Of a stretch of 64,000 bases of DNA, positions 33,101 through 41,754 are shown piece after piece (the first letter of the stretch is position 1; the number at the start of each line of letters is the position of its first letter). The notes under the pieces are model-generated. The model was not told the DNA's origin and searched no databases. It saw nothing but the letters and a program-made list of their open reading frames with translations. Source of the stretch: an uncultured Bacteroidota bacterium (GTDB lineage Bacteria > Bacteroidota > Bacteroidia > Bacteroidales > WCHB1-69); assembly GCA_902786595.1 (NCBI GenBank), contig CADADB010000005.1, positions 80,378 through 144,377 of the forward strand, given 5' to 3'. The position numbers and the translations under genes are program-made.

Positions 33101-35272
33101 CTATTTTATGCGTTTGATTATGGTTTGAATGGTTGACAGGTCTTTGTCGTTAAACGGCTCCACCTTCTCGATGCGATAAACAGAACAGGAAAGCTTGTTG
33201 ATGGTGTCGAAATCAAGTTGTTTCTCACCCGTTTGTTTGTCAACGTTGAGCAAATCCTTGGTGACGATAAGGCACTGTTTTTCAATTGTATCAATCACAT
33301 TGTAGAATGTGTCCTCTTTGAAACCGCCGAATGACGATGTTGGGGCATCGAAGATCAGCGGATAGTCCTGCTCGCGTTTCAAGGTCGTGATTTGGGAAAT
33401 GGCAAACAGCACTGACATGTACATGGTGGTTTTCAAGGCTCCGTTCGGATTCTCAATTCTGCCACCATTCATACTGTGAAGTTCAATACGGGCGGAATTG
33501 TCGATAGTCTTACGGATGTGAATGACCCCGTAGAAATCGTTTTTGTTCAGCTTAGCCAAATATTGGTTGGCGACCTCTTCCAACATTTGGAGGAAATTTC
33601 TGACATTTTGTTCCTTTGCGTTCACAAATGCCTTCATAATCCGCTCAAAAGCGGTGTGAACACGCTGATAGACTTTCGTCATCGTACTTTCTGGCTCAAG
33701 TTTGGAGAGTCTGTCTTGGAGATTTGCTTTGTTTCCCTCCTCTATCTTCAATTTTTCATTCAACTCCACAGCACGTTTTTCCGCACGCCCTTTTGCTTCA
33801 AAAAAGCCTTTCCAATCTTTAATGTTCTTGTCCAGAATCTCAGCACTCAGATTAGACTGCATGAGCAAATCGTTCATTTCATCGGTGAGCTCTTGAATCT
33901 GTTTGGTCACATCCGAAAGCTCTGTTTTGCGTTTTGTGATAAAATCCAAGCGGTCGGCAATAGTTGTTGAAATCCCTGCGATCTCCTGTTCTGTTTCGCC
34001 GCTTAACTTGATTTGGCGGGAATGAAGCTCATTGATGAAAGAATTGGGGAATAACGGCTGCTCTTCTTCCTCTTCGTTCGGCTGTGTTACCACTTGAGCG
34101 GATATGTTGGCGAGATATTCGTTCAGCTTTTGGCACATGAAATGATATGCCTCAGACCCTTTAGGTGCAGGACGACCACAGACTTTACAGATTTCATCAT
34201 CAATCATTTCCTGCATCGTCTCCTTGTCAGGCAAATTCCAAGGAAGGGGCACCGCATCGTTTGCAAGTTTCTGAATTTTGGAAATTGCTTCTCGCTCGCC
34301 TGCTTCTTTTGCCCGACGCTCAGTCTCCTGCTTTTCGAGTCTTCTTTTCTCTTTGCTTAATGCGGAGGCTTTTGCCGAAAACTCTTTTATTATTGGGAGA
34401 AAAGACCGGAGAATCCATGATTCATCTAACAAATTTGTACTGTAATTACAAGAGGAAAGAGCTGACAACTTTGCTTTTTTCTCTTGCAACTCATGTATTC
34501 GGTCTTTTATATCTTGATATCGTTCTTGAGTTTCTTGATTTTTCTCGATTAATTCAATTTTGTCAGTGAAATCGGAAATAGATATCTCTTTTTCTTTCAA
34601 TTCTTTCCGAATATCTTGAATTGAAACAGATACTAAATCAAGTTGTCTGTTGAGTTCTTTTGCTTGATTTGATACACGTTTATCGTTCTGCAATTCTTTG
34701 TTTGCTGCATTTGCCGATTTGTGTTCAAAATTAGATGTCATTTCGACCAGTTCATCGAATTGCTTAATGCCAGAGAAGGTGTCAACCAATGTTTTAAGTG
34801 CGGTTTCATTATCAAAAACATTAAGGTTGTTTTCCCCTTTAAATAGACAATATTTCCGAATAACAGGTTCGAAACATTGGTTTAGCATTACATCTCCACG
34901 TGTCAACAAACGCTCTGAACCATCAATGGAATATCCATTAAATTTGAAATCTTTTATTCGAATGAAATTTTCTGAGACTTTCTCAAAAGTAAAAGATTTC
35001 TCAATTTCCTTCTCTCCATCATGTTCAAAAGTGATGTTCACAATAACGTCATCGCTTTGCCCAACTTCTAATTCTGATTTTCTTTTTTCAGAAATATGGG
35101 TTAGTTGTTTATCCTCATTTGCCGTTTTAAACAACCATTCCAATGCTTCAAACAATGTTGTTTTGCCATCACCATTATCACCGATAACCAATGTTAACCC
35201 TTTGGACAATGTAAGAGTATTATAACCGTAATAACTACGGAAATTTTTGATTTTAATGTCCTTGATAATCAT
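33101..35272 (-). CDS. SMC/DndD-like ATPase with zinc finger
   Basis: The product is 723 aa. The start MIIKDIKIKNFRSYYGYNTL and Walker A GDNGDGKTT (31-39) are Rad50/DndD-like. Two coiled-coil arms (~190-290 and ~300-345, then ~435-560) flank a central C-x2-C-x11-H-x2-C cluster (Cys362, Cys365, His377, Cys380), probably a zinc-binding hook. The C-terminus has the ABC half with LIFDAPTSSFGG (Walker B/D-loop, ~645). Such ATPases open or scan DNA in Dnd and related systems. The gene overlaps the 77-aa gene by 4 bases. It probably works with the PLD/DEAH helicase as the effector part of the phosphorothioation system. Confidence 0.85.
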   Translation of the reverse strand: MIIKDIKIKNFRSYYGYNTLTLSKGLTLVIGDNGDGKTTLFEALEWLFKTANEDKQLTHISEKRKSELEVGQSDDVIVNITFEHDGEKEIEKSFTFEKVSENFIRIKDFKFNGYSIDGSERLLTRGDVMLNQCFEPVIRKYCLFKGENNLNVFDNETALKTLVDTFSGIKQFDELVEMTSNFEHKSANAANKELQNDKRVSNQAKELNRQLDLVSVSIQDIRKELKEKEISISDFTDKIELIEKNQETQERYQDIKDRIHELQEKKAKLSALSSCNYSTNLLDESWILRSFLPIIKEFSAKASALSKEKRRLEKQETERRAKEAGEREAISKIQKLANDAVPLPWNLPDKETMQEMIDDEICKVCGRPAPKGSEAYHFMCQKLNEYLANISAQVVTQPNEEEEEQPLFPNSFINELHSRQIKLSGETEQEIAGISTTIADRLDFITKRKTELSDVTKQIQELTDEMNDLLMQSNLSAEILDKNIKDWKGFFEAKGRAEKRAVELNEKLKIEEGNKANLQDRLSKLEPESTMTKVYQRVHTAFERIMKAFVNAKEQNVRNFLQMLEEVANQYLAKLNKNDFYGVIHIRKTIDNSARIELHSMNGGRIENPNGALKTTMYMSVLFAISQITTLKREQDYPLIFDAPTSSFGGFKEDTFYNVIDTIEKQCLIVTKDLLNVDKQTGEKQLDFDTINKLSCSVYRIEKVEPFNDKDLSTIQTIIKRIK

Positions 35273-35502
35273 AACTGCCGAATTAATTGGTTACTAACTT
35301 CGGTATATATCTCTTTCTCTGACACTTTTTCTTCATGCCTTTCAATTATCGTAGCAATTGCCTTGATAATCGGAATGTCAGAATCCATGGCTTCAGCTAT
35401 GGAATAGTAATCGTCGGGATCAAAACCATAAATATCATACAGCTGTTTGTCATTCAATACAGCTTGTAGTAATTTATCCTCATTTGTTTGATACATTTGC
35501 AT
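35269..35502 (-). CDS. Small acidic protein between helicase and SMC-like ATPase
   Basis: The product is 77 aa, acidic and helical (LLQAVLNDKQLYDIYGFDPDDYYSIAEAMDSD). No family was recognised. It lies 2 bases after the helicase stop and overlaps the ATPase start by 4 bases, which argues that it is a real, co-translated subunit or adaptor. Cassettes pairing a helicase, a small protein and an ATPase would fit an SspFGH-like restriction module, but I cannot assign the letters. Confidence 0.7.
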   Translation of the reverse strand: MQMYQTNEDKLLQAVLNDKQLYDIYGFDPDDYYSIAEAMDSDIPIIKAIATIIERHEEKVSEKEIYTEVSNQLIRQL

Positions 35503-35504
35503 AA

Positions 35505-37781
35505 CTATTTGAAAATTGAAAGATTATAATGGTTCAAAATATCAACTAATTCATTGTAAGTGTCATTAAGATTCTCGGAAAGAGAAGCAAAGTCTCTTAC
35601 CCGGCATAATTCACTTTCTACAAGATTCTTCTCCAATGTGTAACATTCTTCATCAAACATATCGTCAGGAATAACAATGAGATCATGTATAATGGCAAAT
35701 TGCTTATCTTTGTGTGTGCGTAAAACACGTCCACGTCGTTGAATGAACTGACGTGGATTACCAGTACTAGCACAAAAAATAGCCAACTCACTTCGTGGGA
35801 CATCGACACCTTCATCTAAACACTTCATAGACGTAAGTACATCAATGCTCCCTTCAGCAAAGCCTTTGAGCATAGCATCTCGATCAGTTGATTCAGAAGT
35901 GAACTGGCGAACAATGATGTGAGAATCCATATCTCGAACAATGCGCGTAAAATCGTCAATCAGATGTTCTGTCTCTGGGTCAGATGCAATTGTGTCTGTC
36001 TTATCGAAAATGTCAGCTTCAAAATCATCAGGTTTGTTGCCTTCTGGGACATAAACTAATGTGTATTTCAAACTGTTCTTTTCTGTCATACGTTGCTGAA
36101 GTATCTGTTTAAAAACGCCCAACTTGTTAGCCGCTTTATGAATGATTCGTTTTCGCTTCAACAAAAGCATTTTTAAGATTTCTTGGCTTTCGACATCTTG
36201 ATACCCTATGACTTTTGCTATCTTTTTCGAAATATCCACATATTCATCCATTTCATTTTCAGTCAGCCTAACAACATGCGGATAATAGTAATAACGACAG
36301 AGAGCACCGTTTTCTATAGCCTCTGCCATAGAGTATTCGAAGGTGTAATGGTCATCACACCTGAAGAAATCCATCAATTTACGATTGCCACTGTCGTCAA
36401 ATTGACGTTCCGGCGTGGCAGAAAGGCCTATTCTCCGTGAATATTTTATTTCAGGCAATCGATTGACCATCAGACCACCACCCATGTTGTGCGCTTCGTC
36501 TGCTATAAGCAGTAGCTTGTTTTTTGGAAATTGGTTTAGTTCTAAGAAAACATTGGAACGAACAAACGATGCGTAGGTGGATATGATGATATAAGACAAT
36601 TCTTTGTTGGCATTTGTCATCTCAAGCAAACGAAGATTAGCTACCGCAGACTTCCAATTACTGTACTTAGAACAAACCTTTATGATATTGCTGAAATTAA
36701 ACTTCTTGCATTCAAGTTCCCATTGTTCGACAAGTGTTATAGTCGGAACCAGTATAATGGCTTTATAATACTTCTTTTGGTTATAAATCTCGAGCAGACA
36801 ATTGAGAGAAGTGATGGTTTTTCCTGTACCTGTTGCCATCGCAAACAAGCCCTTTTGCTTGTTGTTTTTCCAATTTTGAAGTGCCTGCTTCTGATATTCG
36901 CGGGGACCTGATTCGTATGGGAAACGAGGTTTTCCAAAGTCAACGGGCGTGACTGTTTCGCCTTGTTTTTTGATTTTCTCGATGGCGACTTCCACCTTAT
37001 TCCTTGCTTTTTCCAAAGCTTTGACAACCGTTTGTGTTAGTGAACTGTTTGCAATATCTTGTTGAATAAAAAGATACTCTTGTTCTAACAACTTTGGCAG
37101 ATCTTTGTCCTTGAATGTGTCAGTTATACGGGTTTTAACCTTGTCGGCTGGGACAAAGATAACGTTTTCATCTTTCCCACTAAAAACGAGTTCAAACTCA
37201 TTCTTGAGAGAGTTGATCTTAGCCGTTTCAATGTTTCCATCCCAATCGCAAGACACTGTCAAACTCTCAATGTTATTGAGGAGTGCTGTCCGTGAGAAAT
37301 TGCACGATCCGTCAAAGCCTACATTGTTGACCCCATCGCTAAAAACACCCGTTTTCGTGTGTGAAATACCAATTCCATCTCTCGGAGCGATGATTTTGAT
37401 TTCAAGACGATTATTTCGAATCAACCATGAGAGGCAATCGAAAAAATGTGTGTCGCGTTCCGAAAGGGTGTTTTTGAGACTTTCAATATTGTCAATGTCG
37501 AAGAAAGGAATAGGTGTGTCAAGTTCGCCATTGGCGATAGCTTTTTTATCTTGCTCTGTGAGAATATCATTAACAACAAGTCTCATCCGACCGCCATTGT
37601 ATAGGAACGAGGCAAAACCATCAGCCAACACATTGATAGCCGAAGAGGAGAAGAACCCCAACATCAAATCGAATTGAGTGGCATTGCACAAGCAATCAGA
37701 GAAGAAACCAATCGGCTCCCACTCTGTTCGCGACTTGAATCGGCGATGCGGCGGAAATGAGACTTCTTTGAGCATTAACAA
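35505..37781 (-). CDS. PLD-domain DEAH helicase, putative phosphorothioation-linked restriction enzyme
   Basis: The product is 758 aa. Residues 1-200 form a phospholipase D-like nuclease domain: HTK at 141-143 followed by GSCNFSRT (158-165), the HKD-type half-site. An SF2 helicase follows: a Q-like PREYQKQ motif near 293-299, Walker A ATGTGKT at 316-322, DEAH at 428-431, and motif VI QRRGRVLR near 685-692. The family is known near dnd-type clusters as a restriction enzyme; one HKD half-site implies dimerisation. It overlaps the upstream 221-aa gene by 7 bases. Expected role: cut DNA that lacks the modification. Confidence 0.88.
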   Translation of the reverse strand: MLMLKEVSFPPHRRFKSRTEWEPIGFFSDCLCNATQFDLMLGFFSSSAINVLADGFASFLYNGGRMRLVVNDILTEQDKKAIANGELDTPIPFFDIDNIESLKNTLSERDTHFFDCLSWLIRNNRLEIKIIAPRDGIGISHTKTGVFSDGVNNVGFDGSCNFSRTALLNNIESLTVSCDWDGNIETAKINSLKNEFELVFSGKDENVIFVPADKVKTRITDTFKDKDLPKLLEQEYLFIQQDIANSSLTQTVVKALEKARNKVEVAIEKIKKQGETVTPVDFGKPRFPYESGPREYQKQALQNWKNNKQKGLFAMATGTGKTITSLNCLLEIYNQKKYYKAIILVPTITLVEQWELECKKFNFSNIIKVCSKYSNWKSAVANLRLLEMTNANKELSYIIISTYASFVRSNVFLELNQFPKNKLLLIADEAHNMGGGLMVNRLPEIKYSRRIGLSATPERQFDDSGNRKLMDFFRCDDHYTFEYSMAEAIENGALCRYYYYPHVVRLTENEMDEYVDISKKIAKVIGYQDVESQEILKMLLLKRKRIIHKAANKLGVFKQILQQRMTEKNSLKYTLVYVPEGNKPDDFEADIFDKTDTIASDPETEHLIDDFTRIVRDMDSHIIVRQFTSESTDRDAMLKGFAEGSIDVLTSMKCLDEGVDVPRSELAIFCASTGNPRQFIQRRGRVLRTHKDKQFAIIHDLIVIPDDMFDEECYTLEKNLVESELCRVRDFASLSENLNDTYNELVDILNHYNLSIFK

Positions 37782-38440
37782 ACAATCGTCGGAATCAGTT
37801 GTTGTGCTGAAAAATAATTATCTAACGGATGATTAGATTGATTTATTGAATTGCAAACAGAACAAACGAAGGGCTTCCACAACCTATCTTGGGAGTGTTT
37901 AACAGCTGCAAGGTATTGAGGATCCGATTTGATGATGGAATAATCATTTTTCTTGATAAAATTCGATAAAACAAAGTCTATGCCAAGCACAAAATCTAAA
38001 GGAGGATGAACAATTCGAGGTGTTGTCATTATTAATAAGCCACCAGAATTAACATCATCTATCTTTTCTCCTCCAAAGGTAAAATGAAAACATGGATGTA
38101 TGTATTCATGTTCTTTTATATCATAATCTAAATGCCATGCAGATTTAAATGTTCCTGTTTCATTATTCCCTTTAATAACAATACGAAAACAATAGTTATC
38201 CCAATTCACAACATCATTCTGATACCGAACCGTATTATCAAATATAATTGATAATACTTTTACATTTGGGCGGGTCTCTCTTGGAACAATATTAACAGTA
38301 AGCTGCAATTTTTCCACATTAAATATGCCGTCCTTTTTGCTTTTAGATATGGCATTTGATATTGGCGAAATATCGTTGCAAATCCTTTGCTTTCTTAAAA
38401 GATTTGCAACAATATTCATATCCGTTTGAATATTACTCAT
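37775..38440 (-). CDS. Hypothetical protein with C-terminal CxxC
   Basis: The product is 221 aa. The middle has HLDYDIKEHEYIHPCFHFTFGG (His/Asp/Glu-rich, about residues 103-124), which could hold a metal, and a conserved-looking PRIVHPPLDFVLGIDFVLSNF-type helix (split here as PRIVHPPLD and FVLSNF). The C-terminus has CSVC near 197-200 and a terminal Cys. No family was assigned. It is encoded 11 bases after the receiver gene and has the same AT-rich base use as the kinase and receiver genes, which suggests the three moved as a unit. It could be the output protein of the phosphorelay. Confidence 0.7.
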   Translation of the reverse strand: MSNIQTDMNIVANLLRKQRICNDISPISNAISKSKKDGIFNVEKLQLTVNIVPRETRPNVKVLSIIFDNTVRYQNDVVNWDNYCFRIVIKGNNETGTFKSAWHLDYDIKEHEYIHPCFHFTFGGEKIDDVNSGGLLIMTTPRIVHPPLDFVLGIDFVLSNFIKKNDYSIIKSDPQYLAAVKHSQDRLWKPFVCSVCNSINQSNHPLDNYFSAQQLIPTIVC

Positions 38441-38451
38441 GCTTACTACTA

Positions 38452-39552
38452 TTATCTATGTGAATAAACCACTTTCAACTCGTCAAATCTTTCTTTTTCT
38501 ACATCAGCTATTCCGTGCCACAATTCAACATTTCGTTTTTTTAACGCTGCGTCTATTGAAACATATTCTGGTTCTTGCCATGGATATAGATTGTCTTGAC
38601 CTTCGATGAGCAAACCATCAATTGGGTCTAAAGGCCGATTATATGCTTTACATATAGTCCAAAACTCATCGCTGTCACATTTTTCTATTCTTTGTGCTGA
38701 TTGTAATTTTTCAAGACCCATTGATTCTATTATATAATCCACTCTATTAGGTGCCGACAATGATCGTAATGATGTTGCATGAATCACTTCATTATCCCAC
38801 CAAGTTTCAACCATATGAGCCCACCATCTTTGCCAGCCTTCACAAAACACGCCACTATATTGCACACACGCCAGTTTGGCTTTTAACAATTCCCAATCTT
38901 GAGACGAGGTTTTGTCAATTCCCAATCTAGATGCCAATACATTTTCATCTATTAAAAGCCCTTGCTTCTCCAAAAATTCTGTTATCAAAAAACGAGCTTG
39001 CACATGAGCAGGAAAGTATTTAATTTTTTCATACTCAGAAACAAAGCGACTATCTAAATATGAAACATTCAGATTGAAAATATTATTTAATTGTTTGCAA
39101 TTAGTTATCTTTTTATACCCTTCCGCTAATGCAATTAGTTTGGGAGTATAGTATGAAAACGATTCGACATTAATGTTTGATTTGTCAATATAAACATCAA
39201 ACAAATCTTTACCCGAATTCTCTAACGATAGTTTTATTTTGTCATTTGCAGAAAACAGTACTATTGGGAAACTATTTAGCACACCCTCCTTTTGTCTAGT
39301 TCGAATCTCTTGAGCCAAAGATGTACCCCTAAAATTCGCTCTCTGATCATTTTTGTTTGGTAAATCGTCCAATTTTAAATCCAATATCAATCCGTCAATT
39401 GAAGATTCTCTTTGCTTTAAAAACCCCATTTGAAGTTCCCATGAATCTTCATGTTGCACAGTTTCGATTGACAAATGGTCTTTTTTTTCAAACCCTTGAA
39501 TTTTATTATTTGAATTAGGGTCATCGTCAATGTAAATATAATGTACACTCAT
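38452..39552 (-). CDS. Receiver-domain protein with unknown C-terminal domain
   Basis: The product is 366 aa. Residues ~1-128 form a receiver domain with all key positions: Asp9-Asp10-Asp11 (acid pocket), Asp58 (phosphoacceptor in LILDLK), Ser101 and Lys124. Residues 130-366 are not a DNA-binding domain I recognise; they are helical and Trp-rich (EGWQRWWAHMVETWW near 235). The gene is 17 bases after the dual-GHKL kinase gene, its obvious phosphodonor. Signalling proteins of this kind inside a phosphorothioation operon are not something I know from described systems. Confidence 0.8.
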   Translation of the reverse strand: MSVHYIYIDDDPNSNNKIQGFEKKDHLSIETVQHEDSWELQMGFLKQRESSIDGLILDLKLDDLPNKNDQRANFRGTSLAQEIRTRQKEGVLNSFPIVLFSANDKIKLSLENSGKDLFDVYIDKSNINVESFSYYTPKLIALAEGYKKITNCKQLNNIFNLNVSYLDSRFVSEYEKIKYFPAHVQARFLITEFLEKQGLLIDENVLASRLGIDKTSSQDWELLKAKLACVQYSGVFCEGWQRWWAHMVETWWDNEVIHATSLRSLSAPNRVDYIIESMGLEKLQSAQRIEKCDSDEFWTICKAYNRPLDPIDGLLIEGQDNLYPWQEPEYVSIDAALKKRNVELWHGIADVEKERFDELKVVYSHR

Positions 39553-39569
39553 AAGTATTTATTATTGAT

Positions 39570-41744
39570 TTATTTGCTTTTGGGTATTAGTATTCTAAAA
39601 CATGTTGAGTATCCCTCTTTAGCTGGTATAATAGAAATACTACCTTTATATGAAATAACAATGTCTTTTACTATTTTTAAGCCCAAACCTGTTCCAACAA
39701 GCTGTTCGTCATTCGGAGCATCAAAACTAGCGGGTGTTGAGGTCGAAAAAAAGGCATTAAATACTCTACTTTTGTTTTCATCAGGTATTCCATCACCATT
39801 GTCATAAAAATGAACAAAAGTATTTTCATCGTCAACACCAACTTCAATCAGTATCCTGCCTTTAACATTAGCACGTTTAATTGCTTTTCTCGAGTTCGTA
39901 TAAAGATTGTACAAAATAGAACTCCATTCAGACTTGTGCATTGGGACCGTAACCACATCAAAATCAAGTTCATCAATTATAAAATCTATCCCATTTTTCC
40001 CTAAATCATTGGCTATTGTATTATGGAACATGTCGATAACTGCCAATAAATCAATTGGTTCTTTTTCTCTATTTGTGTTTTGAGAAATAGTTGTACTGAA
40101 ATACCTAGTATATCCAAACAAATCATCAAAATCAACTTTTATTCCATCTAATTGCTTTTGAGCATCTTCATTAAGATTAGATTGTATTAGTTTACTTATG
40201 TGTCCATATACAGACGGTTGAAACTGCTTGATTTCATGTGTAAATTCCCCTATTGTTAGCCCTAATCCTGCTAAAACACGCAACATACCTGCCTCTTCTA
40301 ATAAATCTGCAATTTGCTCTATTATTTCATGTCCTGTCTTGACGACATCTTCTTTACTCTGTTTATCATCTCCATTATTATCTTGCCCGTCTATTATCGA
40401 TTTCAACGTATCCAGCATTTCTTGTGCCGTACGAGTCTTTGTTTCTGTTTCTTGAGTAAAATCGTCTTTGTTAGAGCTAGTTTTGAACGTTGTGATTTTT
40501 TCGACAACCCTACCTCTTGCTGCAACTAACGCTTTATTTACAAAGTCAGACAATTGCCTAAAAGCTTCATTTTCAATCAGGCCCTCCCTGCTTGCAGTTT
40601 CTTCAAAAACCTCACCTTTTGGATCAATAATTTCGACAAAACCAAATAGATTTTTATTGCTCATAGGAACATTTACTCTCCCTGATTCACTACTCCATCT
40701 TCTATCTATATTTGTCCAGTCGTCAGTCACTTCACCATAAGGTAAAACACGAAAACCATTACGATATAACCTGACACCGCTTGCGGTCTTAGACAGCTCT
40801 TGTATTCTGTTTAAATCAATACTTGATATACGGTCGTTGTAATACTGAGGTCTATTATATATAAAATAATAAATTTTAAAATAAACATCAGACAACTCAG
40901 AAAACTCCTTCTTTTCATCAGAACAGGATATCTCAATAATATCATTTAAGCCAAGGCTATCACTATTAATTGTAACCAAACCTTGATGGGCCTTATCAAT
41001 ATATCCTTCAAAAACAGCCAAAGCTTTATCAAACACAGAGATTTTTTCGTTTAAAAATGGTGTTTTATTCCCATTAACGGTCTGATTGAAAACTACTTTG
41101 AATGACTCTTCATTTTGAACTGCGAGGTTGTTTTCTTTGCTTCTTTCTGACAAATAATCTGGTTGAAATAATTCCAAAACATACCGATAAATGCGTTTTA
41201 TAGCTGCATCTGTCCATTTATCTCTCAATTTATTAATCCATAGGACCGTGCCTTCTTCACGTTCTTTATTAATATATTCTATCGGGAATGTAACAGAAGA
41301 TATGTCAGTATCGACTATATATTTGTTCCAGTTAATAGTGATTTTTATTGCCTTTTCCGAAGCCTTTGTTTGGGTAACAATTACTAATTCTTCTCCTAAT
41401 CTTTGTGCTGCAAATCGTCCTATACCTTTTCTTCCCGCTTTAGTCCGATTAAAACGCGGGGATGTGGGGTTATGAAGCTTATCGGTGGAAGAAATCCTCA
41501 TAAAACCATTGATTAGTTGTTCTTCTGTCATCCCAAGGCCATCATCTGAAATAACTAACGATCCTCCTTGCAATGCTGTGTCAATAAAATCAACATCAAC
41601 AATTGTTGCATCTGCATCATATGAATTCTTAATCAACTCAGAAACAGCAGTTTCCGCTCTTCCCACTAACTCATAACCAAGCCTTTGGATTAATCCAGCA
41701 TCTACCGTAAAACCTATTTCTTTTATATTATCAGATCCTTCCAT
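39570..41744 (-). CDS. Soluble protein with two GHKL ATPase domains and a histidine-kinase H-box
   Basis: The product is 724 aa with no membrane segment. The N-terminal GHKL domain is MORC/Hsp90-like: SELIKNSYDAD (~35-45), DDGLGM (67-72), GRKGIGR (104-110). The C-terminal half is a histidine kinase: H-box EFTHEIK with His503, an N box near 600, DNGDGIP at 648-654 and GTGLGLKIV at 684-692. So one N-terminal ATPase clamp is joined to a complete cytoplasmic kinase. The gene is 10 bases after sspD and precedes a receiver gene. It could sense foreign nucleic acid or loss of modification and pass phosphate on. This role is inferred from the domains and the operon alone. Confidence 0.85.
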   Translation of the reverse strand: MEGSDNIKEIGFTVDAGLIQRLGYELVGRAETAVSELIKNSYDADATIVDVDFIDTALQGGSLVISDDGLGMTEEQLINGFMRISSTDKLHNPTSPRFNRTKAGRKGIGRFAAQRLGEELVIVTQTKASEKAIKITINWNKYIVDTDISSVTFPIEYINKEREEGTVLWINKLRDKWTDAAIKRIYRYVLELFQPDYLSERSKENNLAVQNEESFKVVFNQTVNGNKTPFLNEKISVFDKALAVFEGYIDKAHQGLVTINSDSLGLNDIIEISCSDEKKEFSELSDVYFKIYYFIYNRPQYYNDRISSIDLNRIQELSKTASGVRLYRNGFRVLPYGEVTDDWTNIDRRWSSESGRVNVPMSNKNLFGFVEIIDPKGEVFEETASREGLIENEAFRQLSDFVNKALVAARGRVVEKITTFKTSSNKDDFTQETETKTRTAQEMLDTLKSIIDGQDNNGDDKQSKEDVVKTGHEIIEQIADLLEEAGMLRVLAGLGLTIGEFTHEIKQFQPSVYGHISKLIQSNLNEDAQKQLDGIKVDFDDLFGYTRYFSTTISQNTNREKEPIDLLAVIDMFHNTIANDLGKNGIDFIIDELDFDVVTVPMHKSEWSSILYNLYTNSRKAIKRANVKGRILIEVGVDDENTFVHFYDNGDGIPDENKSRVFNAFFSTSTPASFDAPNDEQLVGTGLGLKIVKDIVISYKGSISIIPAKEGYSTCFRILIPKSK

Positions 41745-41754
41745 GATTGGTATA

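Noticed and set aside
39570-41744. Calling the dual-GHKL protein an Hsp90 or MutL
   Set aside because: The C-terminal half has a kinase H-box and a second GHKL domain with a receiver gene adjacent, which neither family has.
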